From contig DASXLD010000070.1 of assembly GCA_036496385.1 (NCBI GenBank), positions 186,001-250,000 of the forward strand: 64,000 bases of DNA. The letters are read 5' to 3'. Source of the DNA: Schlegelella_A sp036496385. Lineage in GTDB: Bacteria > Pseudomonadota > Gammaproteobacteria > Burkholderiales > Burkholderiaceae_C. The position numbers were made by a program, and so were the translations under genes. Position 1 is the first letter of the stretch. Each line of letters begins with the position of its first letter. Below, one piece after another: positions 33,575-43,392 of the stretch. The notes beneath the pieces are model-generated. The model saw only the letters and a list, made by a program, of their open reading frames with translations, made no database searches and was not told the DNA's origin.

Positions 33575-34525
33575 GTGCGCGCCGTCTTCGTCGATGCTAA
33601 TCCCGCACTGCGCGCGGTCGCGGAGCGCGTCGGCCCGGTCGCGACGCCGACGCTCGAGGTCGCGTACGGCCACGCCGGCGTCCTTCCCGAGGAGCTGCCC
33701 GCGATGCTCGCCGGCGCGCCGATCGCCGTCATCGACCACACCGCGCTGCCGATCGCGATCGCGCGCCGCTGCACCGGCCTTCGCGACGTCGTCTTCCTCG
33801 GCACCGGCGCGCGCAGCTACATGGAGCCGGAGGCGCTCGCCGCGATCGGCATCGCCGTCCACGTCATCAAGGGCTACGGCGACACCGCTGTCGCCGAGTG
33901 CGCGATCGGGCTGTTGTTCGCGGCGGCGCGCGGCTTCGCTGCCATGGACCGCGCGATGCGCGAAGGTCAGTGGCTGCGCACCGAAGGCAGCCAGCTCGGC
34001 GGCAAGACGCTCGGCCTGATCGGCTTCGGCGGCATCGCCGCCGAGGTGGCGCGGATCGCGACCGGCATCGGCATGCGCGTCGTCGCCTGGAACCGGACGG
34101 CCAAGAGCGCTGCCGGCGTCGAATTCGTGCCGATCGATCGGCTGCTCGCCGAGAGCGACGCGGTGTCGCTGCACCTGCTGCTCGACGACGAGACGCGCGG
34201 CTTCCTTTCGGCCCCGCGGATCGCGGCGATGAAGCGCGGCGTCCTCCTCGTCAACACCGCGCGTGGCGCGCTCGTCGACGAAGACGCGCTCGTCGCCGCA
34301 CTGCGCTCGGGGCAGATCGGCCACGCCGGGCTCGACGTGTTCGCGGTCGAGCCACTGCCGCCGGGGCATGTTCTCGAGACATTGCCCAACGTCACGCTCT
34401 CGGCGCACTCCGGCTTCCGCACGCCGGAGGCGAACACGAAGCTGATCGAGGCGGCGTTCACGCACTGCGCGCGCATCGTCGCGGCCGCGGCCGCCGACGG
34501 CGCCCGAGCGAGCCGTCACCGCTAG
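33575..34525 (+). CDS. D-2-hydroxyacid dehydrogenase (NAD(P)-dependent)
   Basis: A 316-residue member of the D-isomer-specific 2-hydroxyacid dehydrogenases (phosphoglycerate/glyoxylate reductase type). It has the Rossmann motif LGLIGFGGIAAEVAR, the Arg in VNTARGALVDE, the Glu in DVFAVEPLP and the catalytic His in LSAHSGFRT. The start is a GTG. A TTG overlapping the psd stop is a weaker option. The precise substrate is unknown. Confidence 0.85.
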   Translation: MRAVFVDANPALRAVAERVGPVATPTLEVAYGHAGVLPEELPAMLAGAPIAVIDHTALPIAIARRCTGLRDVVFLGTGARSYMEPEALAAIGIAVHVIKGYGDTAVAECAIGLLFAAARGFAAMDRAMREGQWLRTEGSQLGGKTLGLIGFGGIAAEVARIATGIGMRVVAWNRTAKSAAGVEFVPIDRLLAESDAVSLHLLLDDETRGFLSAPRIAAMKRGVLLVNTARGALVDEDALVAALRSGQIGHAGLDVFAVEPLPPGHVLETLPNVTLSAHSGFRTPEANTKLIEAAFTHCARIVAAAAADGARASRHR

Positions 34526-34543
34526 GGCGCGACAGCGCTCCCG

Positions 34544-35362
34544 CTACTTGGCCGTCGCCCGCAGCAACTCGTCGTAGCGGACGGCGCGTGGCTCGTCGCC
34601 CTGCGCACGAAAGAGAAGCGCGAGTTCTTCGTAGACGTAGGGGTCGGGCTCGCCGTCCGCATCCCAGTCGCGTTCGAGCGCGAGCTGCAGCGCGACCGCC
34701 TCGTCGAGCCTGTTCATTGCGCGGTACGTCCGGGCGATCATCCAGTCGGCGATGCGGACGCTGCGCTTGCCGCCGCTGCGCTCATAGGCGAGGCGCGACA
34801 GGCGGAACTGCTCCAGCGCAGCGTCGTAGTCGCCCTGCAGGCGCTTCGCGTAGCCGACGTTGTTGCGCAGCGACCCTTCCCACTTCTTCGCCTCCGGTTG
34901 CCGCGACCGCTCCAGGTAGGCAAGCGCGCGTTCGTTCCACTCCAGCTGCCGAGCGGGCTCGATGTCGACGCTCACCATCATGTGCAGCGCATCGATCGTG
35001 AGATAGTCGAGTTGCGCCGACTCGGCGAGCTCGTACGCGCGCAGGTAGTGTCCGCGCGCCGTCTCGAGGTTCGCGGGCGTCTGCGTCTCAGGAGGATGGG
35101 CTGGCGACGCGTAGGTCCGGCCGAGCTCGAGGAAGTAGTGGACGCGAACCTCGGTTCGAGCCGTCGCCTGCGCCTGCCCGACCGCGGCGAGGATCTCGCG
35201 CGCCTTGTCGAAATCGCGGCGCAGACCGTACGTCCTCGCGATCTGGGTCTGGAGGATGAGCCGATCGTCCTCGTCGGCGCCAGCGAGCGCGGCGACGAAG
35301 CGCTGCTCGCTCAGAGCAGGCTTGCCATAGTCCCAGAGCGCGTAAACGTCGACAGTGGCCAT
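34544..35362 (-). CDS. Tetratricopeptide-repeat protein
   Basis: A 272-residue helical-repeat protein: pairs of helices such as QTQIARTYGLRRDFDKAREI, RGHYLRAYELAESAQL, LRNNVGYAKRLQGDYDAAL and ADWMIARTYRAMNRLDEAV. It begins MATVDVYALWDYGKPALSEQRF, which I take as the natural start. The frame is open back to 35533, overlapping the P450 stop, and would add 57 residues including a hydrophobic stretch. The role is unknown; TPRs usually mediate protein contacts. Confidence 0.72.
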   Translation of the reverse strand: MATVDVYALWDYGKPALSEQRFVAALAGADEDDRLILQTQIARTYGLRRDFDKAREILAAVGQAQATARTEVRVHYFLELGRTYASPAHPPETQTPANLETARGHYLRAYELAESAQLDYLTIDALHMMVSVDIEPARQLEWNERALAYLERSRQPEAKKWEGSLRNNVGYAKRLQGDYDAALEQFRLSRLAYERSGGKRSVRIADWMIARTYRAMNRLDEAVALQLALERDWDADGEPDPYVYEELALLFRAQGDEPRAVRYDELLRATAK

Positions 35363-35529
35363 CGCGTGCAGGCAGAACAGGATCAGGATCGAACCCGCGA
35401 CGGATCCTCTCACGGCCCGGCCGCGGCCGCCATCTCGCGTGCGATGCGGCTCGGCCGGTTTGGCGATCGAGGTCGCGAGGTGGCGCCGCTCGACGAGGGT
35501 CTTGATCGCGGCCAAGGCCAGTTCGTTCT

Positions 35530-36777
35530 TCATCGCGAGGCGACCGCCGCAAGAGGGTCGACGACGGCGAGCAACCGCGCATGGCCGCGAAAGCGCGCGC
35601 GTCGCGCCCGGAGCGCGGGCGCGGCGAGACGGTAGCCCGGGAAGCGGGCGAGAAAGCGGCCGATCGCAATCCGGCCTTCCAGCCGCGCAAGCCCCATGCC
35701 GACGCACTGGTGGATGCCCGAGCCGAAGGCGACGTGGCGGTTCGGCGCACGCGCGACGTCGAGCCGATCGGCGTCGGCGAAGGCATCGTCGTCGCGGTTC
35801 GCGGCGCCGATGCCGAGCGTGACCTGCGTGCGCGGCGCGAGCGCGACGCCGCCGATCACGGTCGCGCGCGTCGTGATGCGGTTGCCGAGCTGGTTCGAGC
35901 TCTCGAAGCGAAGGAATTCCTCGACCGCGCCGCGCACGAGCAGAGGCTCGGCGAGCAGGCGCACCTTCTCGTCGGGCCAGTCGAGCAGGCACGCGAGGCC
36001 GTTGCCGATCAGGTTGGTCGTCGTCTCGTGGCCGGCGTTGAGCAGGAAGATGCAGTTGTGCAGCAGCTCGGCGGCGCCGAGGGCCTCGCCGCCCTCGCCT
36101 GCGATCAGCCGGCTGAGGACATCGATCTCGGGGTCGCCCGGGGCGGCGCGGCGGCGCTCGACCAGGCCTTCGAGATAGCGCAGGAACTCGCGCACCGCGT
36201 GGTTGCCGCGCTCGCGCTGCGCCTCGCTCAGGGTGGGCTCGAGCGCGCCGAGGATCGCGAGCGACCAGTCGCGCAACGGCGCCCGTTCGTCGCCCGGCAC
36301 GTCGAGCAGGTTGCCGATGACCTCGACCGGGATCGCGCTCGCGAACGCGGCGATGAGATCGACCTCGGCGCCGCCGCCGCGCGCCTGCATCGCATCGAGC
36401 AAGTGGTCGACGCGGTCGACGAGGCGCTCTTCCATCGCCGCGATGTGGCGCGGCGTGAGAGCACCCGCGATCAGGCGGCGCACGCGCGTGTGCAGCGGCG
36501 GATCGTTGAAGACGAGACTCGTCGTGTGGTGCTCGAACAGCGGCGAGTCGCCGTACTTGGGCGCGAACTCCTCGTGCTTGTCGGAGCTGAACGTCGCCGC
36601 GTCCTTGTAGACGGCGACGACGTCGGCGTAGCGGCTGAGGAAGACGCTGCCGTCGGCCATCCGCTTGACCGGCGCGTGCTCGCGCAAGGCGCGGTAGGTC
36701 GGGTAAGGGTCGGCGTAGAACGAGTCGGGTAGCCGCTTCAGGTCGAAGGCTTCGGCAAGAGCGGGATCGGCGGGCAC
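35530..36777 (-). CDS. Cytochrome P450
   Basis: A 415-residue soluble bacterial-type P450. The I-helix oxygen-binding motif is NAGHETTTN, the ExxR motif lies in VEEFLRFES, and the heme loop is FGSGIHQCVGMGLARLEGR with the Cys ligand. This is the CYP107/CYP109-like layout. It starts with GTG. No ferredoxin or ferredoxin reductase gene is adjacent, so it must draw electrons from elsewhere. The substrate is unknown. Confidence 0.92.
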   Translation of the reverse strand: MPADPALAEAFDLKRLPDSFYADPYPTYRALREHAPVKRMADGSVFLSRYADVVAVYKDAATFSSDKHEEFAPKYGDSPLFEHHTTSLVFNDPPLHTRVRRLIAGALTPRHIAAMEERLVDRVDHLLDAMQARGGGAEVDLIAAFASAIPVEVIGNLLDVPGDERAPLRDWSLAILGALEPTLSEAQRERGNHAVREFLRYLEGLVERRRAAPGDPEIDVLSRLIAGEGGEALGAAELLHNCIFLLNAGHETTTNLIGNGLACLLDWPDEKVRLLAEPLLVRGAVEEFLRFESSNQLGNRITTRATVIGGVALAPRTQVTLGIGAANRDDDAFADADRLDVARAPNRHVAFGSGIHQCVGMGLARLEGRIAIGRFLARFPGYRLAAPALRARRARFRGHARLLAVVDPLAAVASR

Positions 36778-36889
36778 CGCGGAAGTCTACGGGCTGCGCG
36801 CGCCCGGTGAACGTGTCCGGAAGCGGCCGGCAGCCGGGCGTCGGAGCCGCTACCCTGCGCCCACATCTTGATTCGGCGAAGGAGACGCG

Positions 36890-37285
36890 ATGTCTTCGGT
36901 GCACCGGGAGATCGTCGTCGCGCGCGACGTCGGCGACGTCTGGGACGCGCTCGCCGACGTCGGCGCGCTGCAGACGCGCCTCGTCCGCGGCTTCGTCACC
37001 GACTGCCGCCTCGAGCCGGGGGCGCGCGTCGTCACCTTCGCCAACGGCATGGTCGCGCGCGAGCTGATCGTCGCGGTCGATGCCGAGCGGCGGCGGGTTG
37101 CCTGGTCGGTCGTCGGCGGCCGCCTCAGCCATCACAACGCGAGCGCGCAGGCGTTCGCCGAACGCGACGGCACGACCCGCATCGTCTGGATCGCCGACTT
37201 CCTCCCCGACGAGCACGCGCCGGCGATCGCCGCCATGATCGAACAGGGCCTGGCGGCGATGAAGAGCACGCTCGAGATGCGCTGA
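36890..37285 (+). CDS. SRPBCC (START-like) family protein
   Basis: A 131-residue protein with the helix-grip fold pattern of polyketide-cyclase/START-like proteins (HREIVVARDVGDVWDALADV, VAWSVVGGRLSHHNAS, TTRIVWIADFLPDE). Such proteins bind hydrophobic ligands. A good GGAG site precedes the ATG. It diverges from the P450 gene. Confidence 0.82.
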   Translation: MSSVHREIVVARDVGDVWDALADVGALQTRLVRGFVTDCRLEPGARVVTFANGMVARELIVAVDAERRRVAWSVVGGRLSHHNASAQAFAERDGTTRIVWIADFLPDEHAPAIAAMIEQGLAAMKSTLEMR

Positions 37286-37499
37286 GGTCGGCCGCCTCGA
37301 GGCGCCAGCCGCGACTCCGTACCGGCCGAGCGTCTCGACGCCACGTTCGTGCCGGCGCGCCGGTCCGGTCCGCGTTCACCGGCTTGACGTGGCCGGCGAT
37401 GCGCGTGTTCTGAAGCATCGTCGGGAGCAGCTCCAGGCTCGCGGGCACGTCGGCTGCTAGGCGGCAGGACCACGTTCCACCAAGAGACGAGGACAGCGC

Positions 37500-37739
37500 A
37501 TGGCAACGTATGGCAAGAAGGCGTCGGACAAGGTCGAGAAGGCGATGCACGAGCGCAAGCACGGCACGCTGAAGAGCGGCGGCTCCGGCAAGAAGGTGAC
37601 GAGCAAGAAGCAGGCGATCGCGATCGGCCTTTCCGAGGCGCGCCGCGCAGGCGGCAAGGTGCCGGCGAAGAAGACCGCATCGCGCAAGACCGGCGCCGGC
37701 AAGACGGCGCGCAAGTCGGCACAGAAGAAGTCCTCGTAA
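37500..37739 (+). CDS. Lysine-rich DUF6496-type small basic protein
   Basis: A 79-residue strongly basic protein. The N-terminal half (MATYGKKASDKVEKAMHERK, then GTLKSGGSGKKVTSKKQAIA) matches the DUF6496 group. The tail is a Lys/Ala/Ser/Thr-rich run resembling histone H1-like or nucleoid proteins. DNA or RNA binding is plausible but unproven. GAGGA lies 7 bases before the ATG. The 214 bases between this gene and the SRPBCC gene hold nothing else I can identify. Confidence 0.82.
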   Translation: MATYGKKASDKVEKAMHERKHGTLKSGGSGKKVTSKKQAIAIGLSEARRAGGKVPAKKTASRKTGAGKTARKSAQKKSS

Positions 37740-37764
37740 GCGGCGCGGCCGCGCCGCATGCCCG

Positions 37765-39516
37765 TCAGTAGCCGAGGGCGAGCCCGGTGTTGCGGCGCGG
37801 GTCGTTGGCGCCATAGAAGCGGTTGCTGCCGACCGGCTTGCCGCCGAGCGTCGGCGCGCCGACCAGGATCGCGGCGACGTGGTTGGCCGGTTGCGGTCCC
37901 GCGAACACGTGGCCCATGCCTTCGAGGATCCGGCGCGTGTCGGGGCTGATCGCGAACGCCTCGAGATTGGTCGGATTGGGCAGCCACTGCTGGTGAAAGC
38001 GCGGCGCGTCGACCGCCTCCTGCACGTTCATGTCGTAGTCGATCACGTTGAGGATCATGTGCAGCACGACCGTGATGATGCGGCTGCCGCCCGGCGTGCC
38101 GACCACCATCACGGGCTTGCCGCCCTGGGTGACGATCGTCGGGCTCATCGAGCTGAGCGGGCGCTTGCCGGGCGCGATCGCGTTCGCTTCGCCCTGCACC
38201 AGGCCGTAGAGATTGGCAACGCCTAGCTTGGCGGTGAAGTCGTCCATCTCGTCGTTCAACAGCACGCCGCTGCCGCCCGCGGTGACCTTGGCGCCGAACA
38301 GGTCGTTCAGCGTATACGTGACCGCGACCGCATTGCCTTTCGAATCGACGATCGAGTAGTGGGTCGTGTTGCTGCCTTCGTGCGGAGCGACGCCCGCCTT
38401 CAGATCCTTCGAGATCGCCGCCCTCTGCGGATCGATGGCGGCGCGAAGCTTTGCCGCATAGCGCTTGTCGAGCAGGTGGTCGACGGGATTGGTGACGAAG
38501 TCCGGATCGCCGAGATAGCTGTTGCGGTCGACGTAGGCGTGGCGCATCGCCTCGATCTGCACGTGCACCGCCCGGGCCGAGCGAAAGCCCCAGTCCTTCA
38601 GCGGATAGCCCTCGAGGACGTTCAGGATCTCGCAGATGACGACGCCTCCCGAGCTCGGCGGCGGCGCCGAGACGACGTGGTAGCCACGGTAGTCGCATTC
38701 GATCGGCGCCAGCTCGCGCGTCGTGTACTGGTCGAGGTCCGCCTGCGTGAGGAGCCCCCTGCCGGCGCGGCTCGAGGCCACGATCGCGCGCGCGACCGGC
38801 CCCTGGTAGAAGCCGGCGGCGCCGGCTTCGCTGATCTGGCGCAGCGTCGCCGCGAGATCCTTCTGGACCAGGCGGTCGCCGGCGGCGTAGGGCTGGCCGC
38901 CCGGCTTCAGGAAGATCGCGCTCGTCGCCGGATCGACCTTGAACGCCTCGCTCGCCATCGCGAGCAGGGCAGCGTCGCCCCGATCGAGGACGAAGCCCTG
39001 CTCGGCGAAGCGGATCGCCGGCGCGATCAGGTCGGCGCGCTTCATCGTGCCGTACTTCGCGAGCGCCGTCTCGAGCCCCGAGACGGTGCCCGGCACGGCG
39101 ACGGCGAGATGGCCGGTCGTCGTCGCTCCCTTGATCACGTTGCCGGCGCCGTCGAGGTACATGTCGGCGGTCGCGGCGAGCGGCGCCTTCTCGCGAAAGT
39201 CGAGGAAGGTCTTCCTGCCGTCGGCGAGCTGCAGTGTCATGAAGCCGCCGCCGCCGAGGTTGCCGGCGGCCGGATAGACGACGGCGAGCGCGTAGCCGAC
39301 CGCGACCGCGGCGTCGACGGCGTTGCCGCCTCGGCGCAGGACGTCGACGCCGACTTCGGTCGCGAGATGCTGGGCGCTGACGACCATGCCGTTCTCGGCT
39401 GCCACCGGCGCCGCCGACGCGGCGTGAACGACGGTGACGATCGCCGAGCCCAGGAACACCGCCCCCGCGCTGCATGCCAGGACGAAGCGCCGCGCGAGCG
39501 ATCGATTCCAGCCCAT
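37765..39516 (-). CDS. ggt: Gamma-glutamyltransferase proenzyme
   Basis: A 583-residue periplasmic enzyme with a signal peptide (cleavage near VHAASA). It cleaves and transfers the gamma-glutamyl group of glutathione. Family marks are EVGVDVLRRGGNAVDAAVA, the substrate-binding FREKAP and the autoprocessing Thr at the start of TTHYSIVD (in GSNTTHYS). C-terminal GGSRIITVV is also typical. It supports glutathione breakdown and recovery of its amino acids. Confidence 0.93.
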   Translation of the reverse strand: MGWNRSLARRFVLACSAGAVFLGSAIVTVVHAASAAPVAAENGMVVSAQHLATEVGVDVLRRGGNAVDAAVAVGYALAVVYPAAGNLGGGGFMTLQLADGRKTFLDFREKAPLAATADMYLDGAGNVIKGATTTGHLAVAVPGTVSGLETALAKYGTMKRADLIAPAIRFAEQGFVLDRGDAALLAMASEAFKVDPATSAIFLKPGGQPYAAGDRLVQKDLAATLRQISEAGAAGFYQGPVARAIVASSRAGRGLLTQADLDQYTTRELAPIECDYRGYHVVSAPPPSSGGVVICEILNVLEGYPLKDWGFRSARAVHVQIEAMRHAYVDRNSYLGDPDFVTNPVDHLLDKRYAAKLRAAIDPQRAAISKDLKAGVAPHEGSNTTHYSIVDSKGNAVAVTYTLNDLFGAKVTAGGSGVLLNDEMDDFTAKLGVANLYGLVQGEANAIAPGKRPLSSMSPTIVTQGGKPVMVVGTPGGSRIITVVLHMILNVIDYDMNVQEAVDAPRFHQQWLPNPTNLEAFAISPDTRRILEGMGHVFAGPQPANHVAAILVGAPTLGGKPVGSNRFYGANDPRRNTGLALGY

Positions 39517-39744
39517 GTCGATATCGCTGTAAGAAAACGTGAACCGCGCCGATGCGGCCAGGCGACGACTCTATCGCGCGCCGCGATCGGCCCGGCGCGT
39601 GGAGCCGTGCACATCGTGTTACGAGATGGCCTCGGATCGGGGGGTTTGTTCACAGACAACGCGCGACGCGCGCGCCTAGGATGATCTCCCTGTCGCCAGG
39701 CGTGCTCGCCGCACGCGTCGCGCGACGGCCGCACGCCACCTGCC

Positions 39745-40920
39745 ATGCCCCGCACGTCCCGACTGCTCGGCCAGCTCGTCGCCTTGGTGATCGGCGCGGC
39801 CGCGCTCGCCGGCTGCACGGCGCCCGCGCTTCTCCTCACCGCCACCGGCGTCGCGACCGATACCAGCATGACGTGGGACATCGTCAAGCATGTCCACGGC
39901 CAGCTCACCGAGGATGACGCGACGCCCTGCGTGATGCTCAACAGCGTCCAGCGCGCCCTCAACGCGCGCTGCGCGTACGTTCCCGGCAGCATCCACGCGG
40001 CCGACATCGAGCACAGCGGCCTGCAAGGCTGCCCGCTCACCGCGGCGACACAGGATTCCCGCCTCTGGCGTGCGTTGCCCGAGCTGCTCGAGAAAGGCGC
40101 GCTCAGCGAGCGCTGCGCGCGCACGCCGCTGCAGGATCTCGCCGAGGTCGATGCTTGTCCCGACTTCCAGGCCGCGTCGCCCGCCGTCATCGAGGCGTTC
40201 GTCACGCTCGCCGAGAGCGATCGACGCGCGGTCCGGCATGACGTCTTTCGCATGTTCAGCTGCAATCGCGCCCGCGCCGTCGGCCTCGACCGCGTTCTCG
40301 TCGGCTGGCTCGACCGCGGCAAGCTGCAACCGGGAACGCTGTCGTTCAGTCCGCTCGAGGCGCTCGATCCGGAGATGCTGGTCTCGCGCTTTGGCCATGA
40401 GCTGCAGACCGCCGGCCATTCGCCGAAGGCGGCGCTCGATCCCTACGACGGCGCCCTGCCGAGCGGCTTCGAGGAGGCGCTGCGCACGGCCAACTGGGCC
40501 GCGCTCGAGTGGTGGCTGTACGAGCTGCCGCAGCTCGCGAACCTGGCGCCGCCGAGCCGCAATGCGCAGATGTCGTGGGTGCCTTTGCAGCGTGTGCTCC
40601 TGCCCGGCTACCTCGCCGACCCGGCGGCGCAGCCCGAGATGGTGAGTTTCCTGCTCGCCCGTGGTGCCAACCCGAGCCAGAAGCTGCCGTTCGATCCGTC
40701 GCGCACCGTCGTCACGTTCGCCAAGTCGATCAAGAGCCCGTCGCTCGCGCTGCTCGAGGTGCGGACGTCGCCCGCGGCGCCGACGACGACGCTGGCGAGC
40801 ACGATCACCGGTGACGGTGCCGGCGGCGGCACCCGGCCGCCGCGCGACGGCACGCGGGCGCTGCGCCCGGCGGCGCGCTTCGATCCGCCACCGACGGCAG
40901 CCGACCCGGCGGCGCGCTGA
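39745..40920 (+). CDS. Lipoprotein of unknown function
   Basis: A 391-residue protein with a lipoprotein signal (lipobox LAGC at about residue 24). The mature part has regularly placed cysteine and helical stretches (ATPCVMLNSVQRALNARC, LQGCPLTAAT, RMFSCNRARAVG) and a repeat-like section near residue 300 (EMVSFLLARGANPSQKLPFD) that looks like a single ankyrin-type unit. The last 60 residues are Pro/Thr/Ala-rich. I recognise no family. Confidence 0.7.
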   Translation: MPRTSRLLGQLVALVIGAAALAGCTAPALLLTATGVATDTSMTWDIVKHVHGQLTEDDATPCVMLNSVQRALNARCAYVPGSIHAADIEHSGLQGCPLTAATQDSRLWRALPELLEKGALSERCARTPLQDLAEVDACPDFQAASPAVIEAFVTLAESDRRAVRHDVFRMFSCNRARAVGLDRVLVGWLDRGKLQPGTLSFSPLEALDPEMLVSRFGHELQTAGHSPKAALDPYDGALPSGFEEALRTANWAALEWWLYELPQLANLAPPSRNAQMSWVPLQRVLLPGYLADPAAQPEMVSFLLARGANPSQKLPFDPSRTVVTFAKSIKSPSLALLEVRTSPAAPTTTLASTITGDGAGGGTRPPRDGTRALRPAARFDPPPTAADPAAR

Positions 40921-40927
40921 GCGACGC

Positions 40928-41602
40928 TCAGTCGCGCGCGAAGCTGTAGGGCCCGCCGCGCTCGAGCGCCCGCCGGTAGGCGGGACGGGCGTGGATCTTC
41001 TTCAGGAACTCGATCAGCTTCGGCCGGCTCGCGTCGAGGCCGGCGCGCTGCTGTGCCGCCTCGACCGGAAAGCTCATCTGGATGTCCGCGGCGCTGAAGG
41101 CGCTGCCGGCGAACCATTCGCTTCGCGCGAGCTCGCTCTCCATGAAGTCGAGCTGCCGCTTCAGGTTCGGCTCGATCATCAGCCCCTTGACCTTGCGTGA
41201 GATGCCGCGCGCAATCGGCTTGACGAAGAACGGCATCGGCCCCGACTCGATGCGATCGAAGATCAGCTTCAGCAGCAGCGGCGGCATTGCCGAGCCTTCG
41301 GCGAAGTGGAGCCAGTAGGTGAAGCGCCGGCGGTCGTCGGTCCCGGCGGGCGGCCGCAGCAGCCCGGCGCTGTACTTGTCGAGCAAGTGCTCGATGATCG
41401 CGCCCGATTCGGCGACCGTGGCGCCGTCGTCGCTGACGACGGGCGACTTGCCGAGCGGGTGCACGCGCGCAAGTTCGGGCGGCGCGAGCATCGTCTTGGC
41501 GTCGCGCTCGTACTTCTTGATCTCGTACGGCACGCCGAGCTCCTCGAGCAGCCAGAGGACGCGCTGCGAGCGCGAGTTGTTGAGGTGATGGACGGTGATC
41601 AT
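40928..41602 (-). CDS. Glutathione S-transferase
   Basis: A 224-residue cytosolic GST. The thioredoxin-like N-domain starts ITVHHLNNSRSQRVLWLLEE, with the glutathione-contact GKSPVVSDDGATVAESGAI. The C-terminal helical domain has FAGSAFSAADIQMSFP. It follows urtE by 88 bases on the same strand; a functional link to urea uptake is not apparent. Confidence 0.9.
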   Translation of the reverse strand: MITVHHLNNSRSQRVLWLLEELGVPYEIKKYERDAKTMLAPPELARVHPLGKSPVVSDDGATVAESGAIIEHLLDKYSAGLLRPPAGTDDRRRFTYWLHFAEGSAMPPLLLKLIFDRIESGPMPFFVKPIARGISRKVKGLMIEPNLKRQLDFMESELARSEWFAGSAFSAADIQMSFPVEAAQQRAGLDASRPKLIEFLKKIHARPAYRRALERGGPYSFARD

Positions 41603-41690
41603 CGCGAGCTCTGGTGCGGCGGCGGCCGGGACCGCATTGTGGCCGCGCAGCCGCGAGGCCCGGCGCACGCGTCAGCCGCGCCGCTGCGCG

Positions 41691-42512
41691 TCAGATCGAC
41701 ATCCGGGCGCGAACGCCGTCGGCCTGCATGTCGGCGCCGCGGCCGCTCTGGACGACCTCGCCGCGCTCCATGACGAGATAGCGGTCGGCGAGCTCGGCGG
41801 CGAAGTCGTAGAACTGCTCGACGAGAACGATCGCCACCCGCTGCCGCTTGCCGTCGACCGCAAGGCCGGTGTCGGCGAGGGTTCGGATGACGCGGCCGAT
41901 CTCCTTGATGATCGATGGCTGGATGCCTTCGGTCGGCTCGTCGAGGACGAGCAGGCTCGGCGCCGCCGCAAGCGCGCGCGCGATCGCGAGCTGCTGCTGC
42001 TGGCCGCCCGAAAGATCGCCGCCGCGCCGGTTCAGCATCTGCTTGAGGACCGGGAACAGCTCGAACAGCTCGCCCGGCAGCGGCGTCCCGCCGCGCCGGG
42101 TGGCGAGTCCCATCTGCAGGTTCTCGGCGACGCTCAGGCGAAGGAAGATCTCGCGCCCCTGCGGCACGTAGCCGATGCCGCGGCGCGCCCGCTGGTACGG
42201 CGTCTCGCGGGTGATGTCGGCGCCGCCGAACTGCACCGTCCCCGAGCGCACCGGAACGACCCCCATCAGGCTCTTCAGCAGCGTCGTCTTGCCGACGCCA
42301 TTGCGGCCCAGAATCACCGTCACTTCGCCCGCCGCGGCGTCGAAGGCGACGTTGCGCAGGATGTGCGAGCCGCCGTAGTACTGCTGCAGCGCCTCGACCC
42401 GGAGCAGCGGCGCCGTCGCCGCTGCCGGGGATGTCGCCGCCGCCTTCGCACGCACCGGGTCGTGCGGCAGCGCCGCGGCGAACGCGGTCAGGGAGCGAGC
42501 GCTATCGGCCAA
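41691..42512 (-). CDS. urtE: Urea ABC transporter ATPase UrtE
   Basis: A 273-residue ATPase of the UrtE type: LQQYYGGSHILRNV, Walker A GRNGVGKTT, signature DLSGGQQQQ, Walker B LLVLDEPTEG and the UrtE-specific GIQPSIIKEIG. The frame begins at TTG 42512, overlapping the urtD end. The family N-terminus (LLRVEALQQYY) starts about 35 residues later, so the true start may be an internal GTG near 42455. It works with UrtD on the UrtBC permease. Confidence 0.88.
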   Translation of the reverse strand: MADSARSLTAFAAALPHDPVRAKAAATSPAAATAPLLRVEALQQYYGGSHILRNVAFDAAAGEVTVILGRNGVGKTTLLKSLMGVVPVRSGTVQFGGADITRETPYQRARRGIGYVPQGREIFLRLSVAENLQMGLATRRGGTPLPGELFELFPVLKQMLNRRGGDLSGGQQQQLAIARALAAAPSLLVLDEPTEGIQPSIIKEIGRVIRTLADTGLAVDGKRQRVAIVLVEQFYDFAAELADRYLVMERGEVVQSGRGADMQADGVRARMSI

Positions 42513-43392
42513 GGTAGACCTCGACCACCTTGTCGTTGGCCTGGACGTCGGCGAGCGACCCTTCGGCGAGGACGCTGCCCTCGTGCAGCACGGTCACCAG
42601 CTTCTTCGCGTTGCCGTGCGTCAGGGCGTGAATGAACTTCATGTCGTGCTCGACGACGACGAGCGAATGGCTGCCCTCGAGCGAGAGGAAGAGCTCGGCG
42701 GTGCGCTCGGTCTCCTCGTCGGTCATGCCGGCGACCGGCTCGTCGAGGAGCAGCAGGCGCGGGTCCTGGATCAGCAGCATGCCGATCTCGAGCCACTGCT
42801 TCTGGCCGTGCGAGAGCGCCCCGGCCTTGCGTTGGGCGTGCCCCTTCAGATGGATCAGGACCAGCGTCTCGCCGATCCGATCGAGCTGTTCGCCCGAGAG
42901 GCGAAAGAACAGCGATGCGCGCACGCCGCGGTCGGCCTTCAGCGCGAGCTCGAGGTTCTCGAATACCGACAGGTGCTCGAACACCGTCGGCTTCTGGAAT
43001 TTTCGGCCGACGCCGATCGACGCGATCTCGTTCTCGCGCAGGCGCAGCAGGTCGATCGTCGAGCCGAAGAAGGCCCGCCCCGCATCTGGCCGCGTCTTGC
43101 CGGTGATGACGTCCATCATCGTCGTTTTGCCGGCGCCGTTCGGGCCGATGATGCAACGCATCTCGCCGGCGCTGATCGAGAGCGACAGCGCGTTGAGCGC
43201 CTTGAAGCCGTCGAAGCTGACGGTGATGTCGTCGAGGTACAGGATCGCGCCGTGGGCGACGTCGAGCTCGCCGCTAGCGATGCGCGAGTAGCTCGCCTGG
43301 CGGCCGCCCGATCTGCCCGCTGCAGCGACGGCCGCCCGCTCTTCGGCTTCGCGGCGGATGCGGGCACCGGCGAGCATCAGGTCGGGCGTCAC
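42502..43392 (-). CDS. urtD: Urea ABC transporter ATPase UrtD
   Basis: A 296-residue ATPase: Walker A GPNGAGKTTMMDVITGKTRP, signature ALSHGQKQWLEIGMLL, Walker B LLLLDEPVAG and VVVEHDMKF. A 50-residue N-terminal extension precedes the domain. Start GTG overlaps the urtC stop (GTGA). It is the second ATPase of the urea transporter. Confidence 0.9.
   Translation of the reverse strand: MTPDLMLAGARIRREAEERAAVAAAGRSGGRQASYSRIASGELDVAHGAILYLDDITVSFDGFKALNALSLSISAGEMRCIIGPNGAGKTTMMDVITGKTRPDAGRAFFGSTIDLLRLRENEIASIGVGRKFQKPTVFEHLSVFENLELALKADRGVRASLFFRLSGEQLDRIGETLVLIHLKGHAQRKAGALSHGQKQWLEIGMLLIQDPRLLLLDEPVAGMTDEETERTAELFLSLEGSHSLVVVEHDMKFIHALTHGNAKKLVTVLHEGSVLAEGSLADVQANDKVVEVYLGR

Noticed and set aside
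35363..35533. 57-codon N-terminal extension of the TPR protein with a hydrophobic stretch
   Set aside because: The TPR family start fits 35362 and the extension has no family character, although overlap with the P450 stop keeps it possible.
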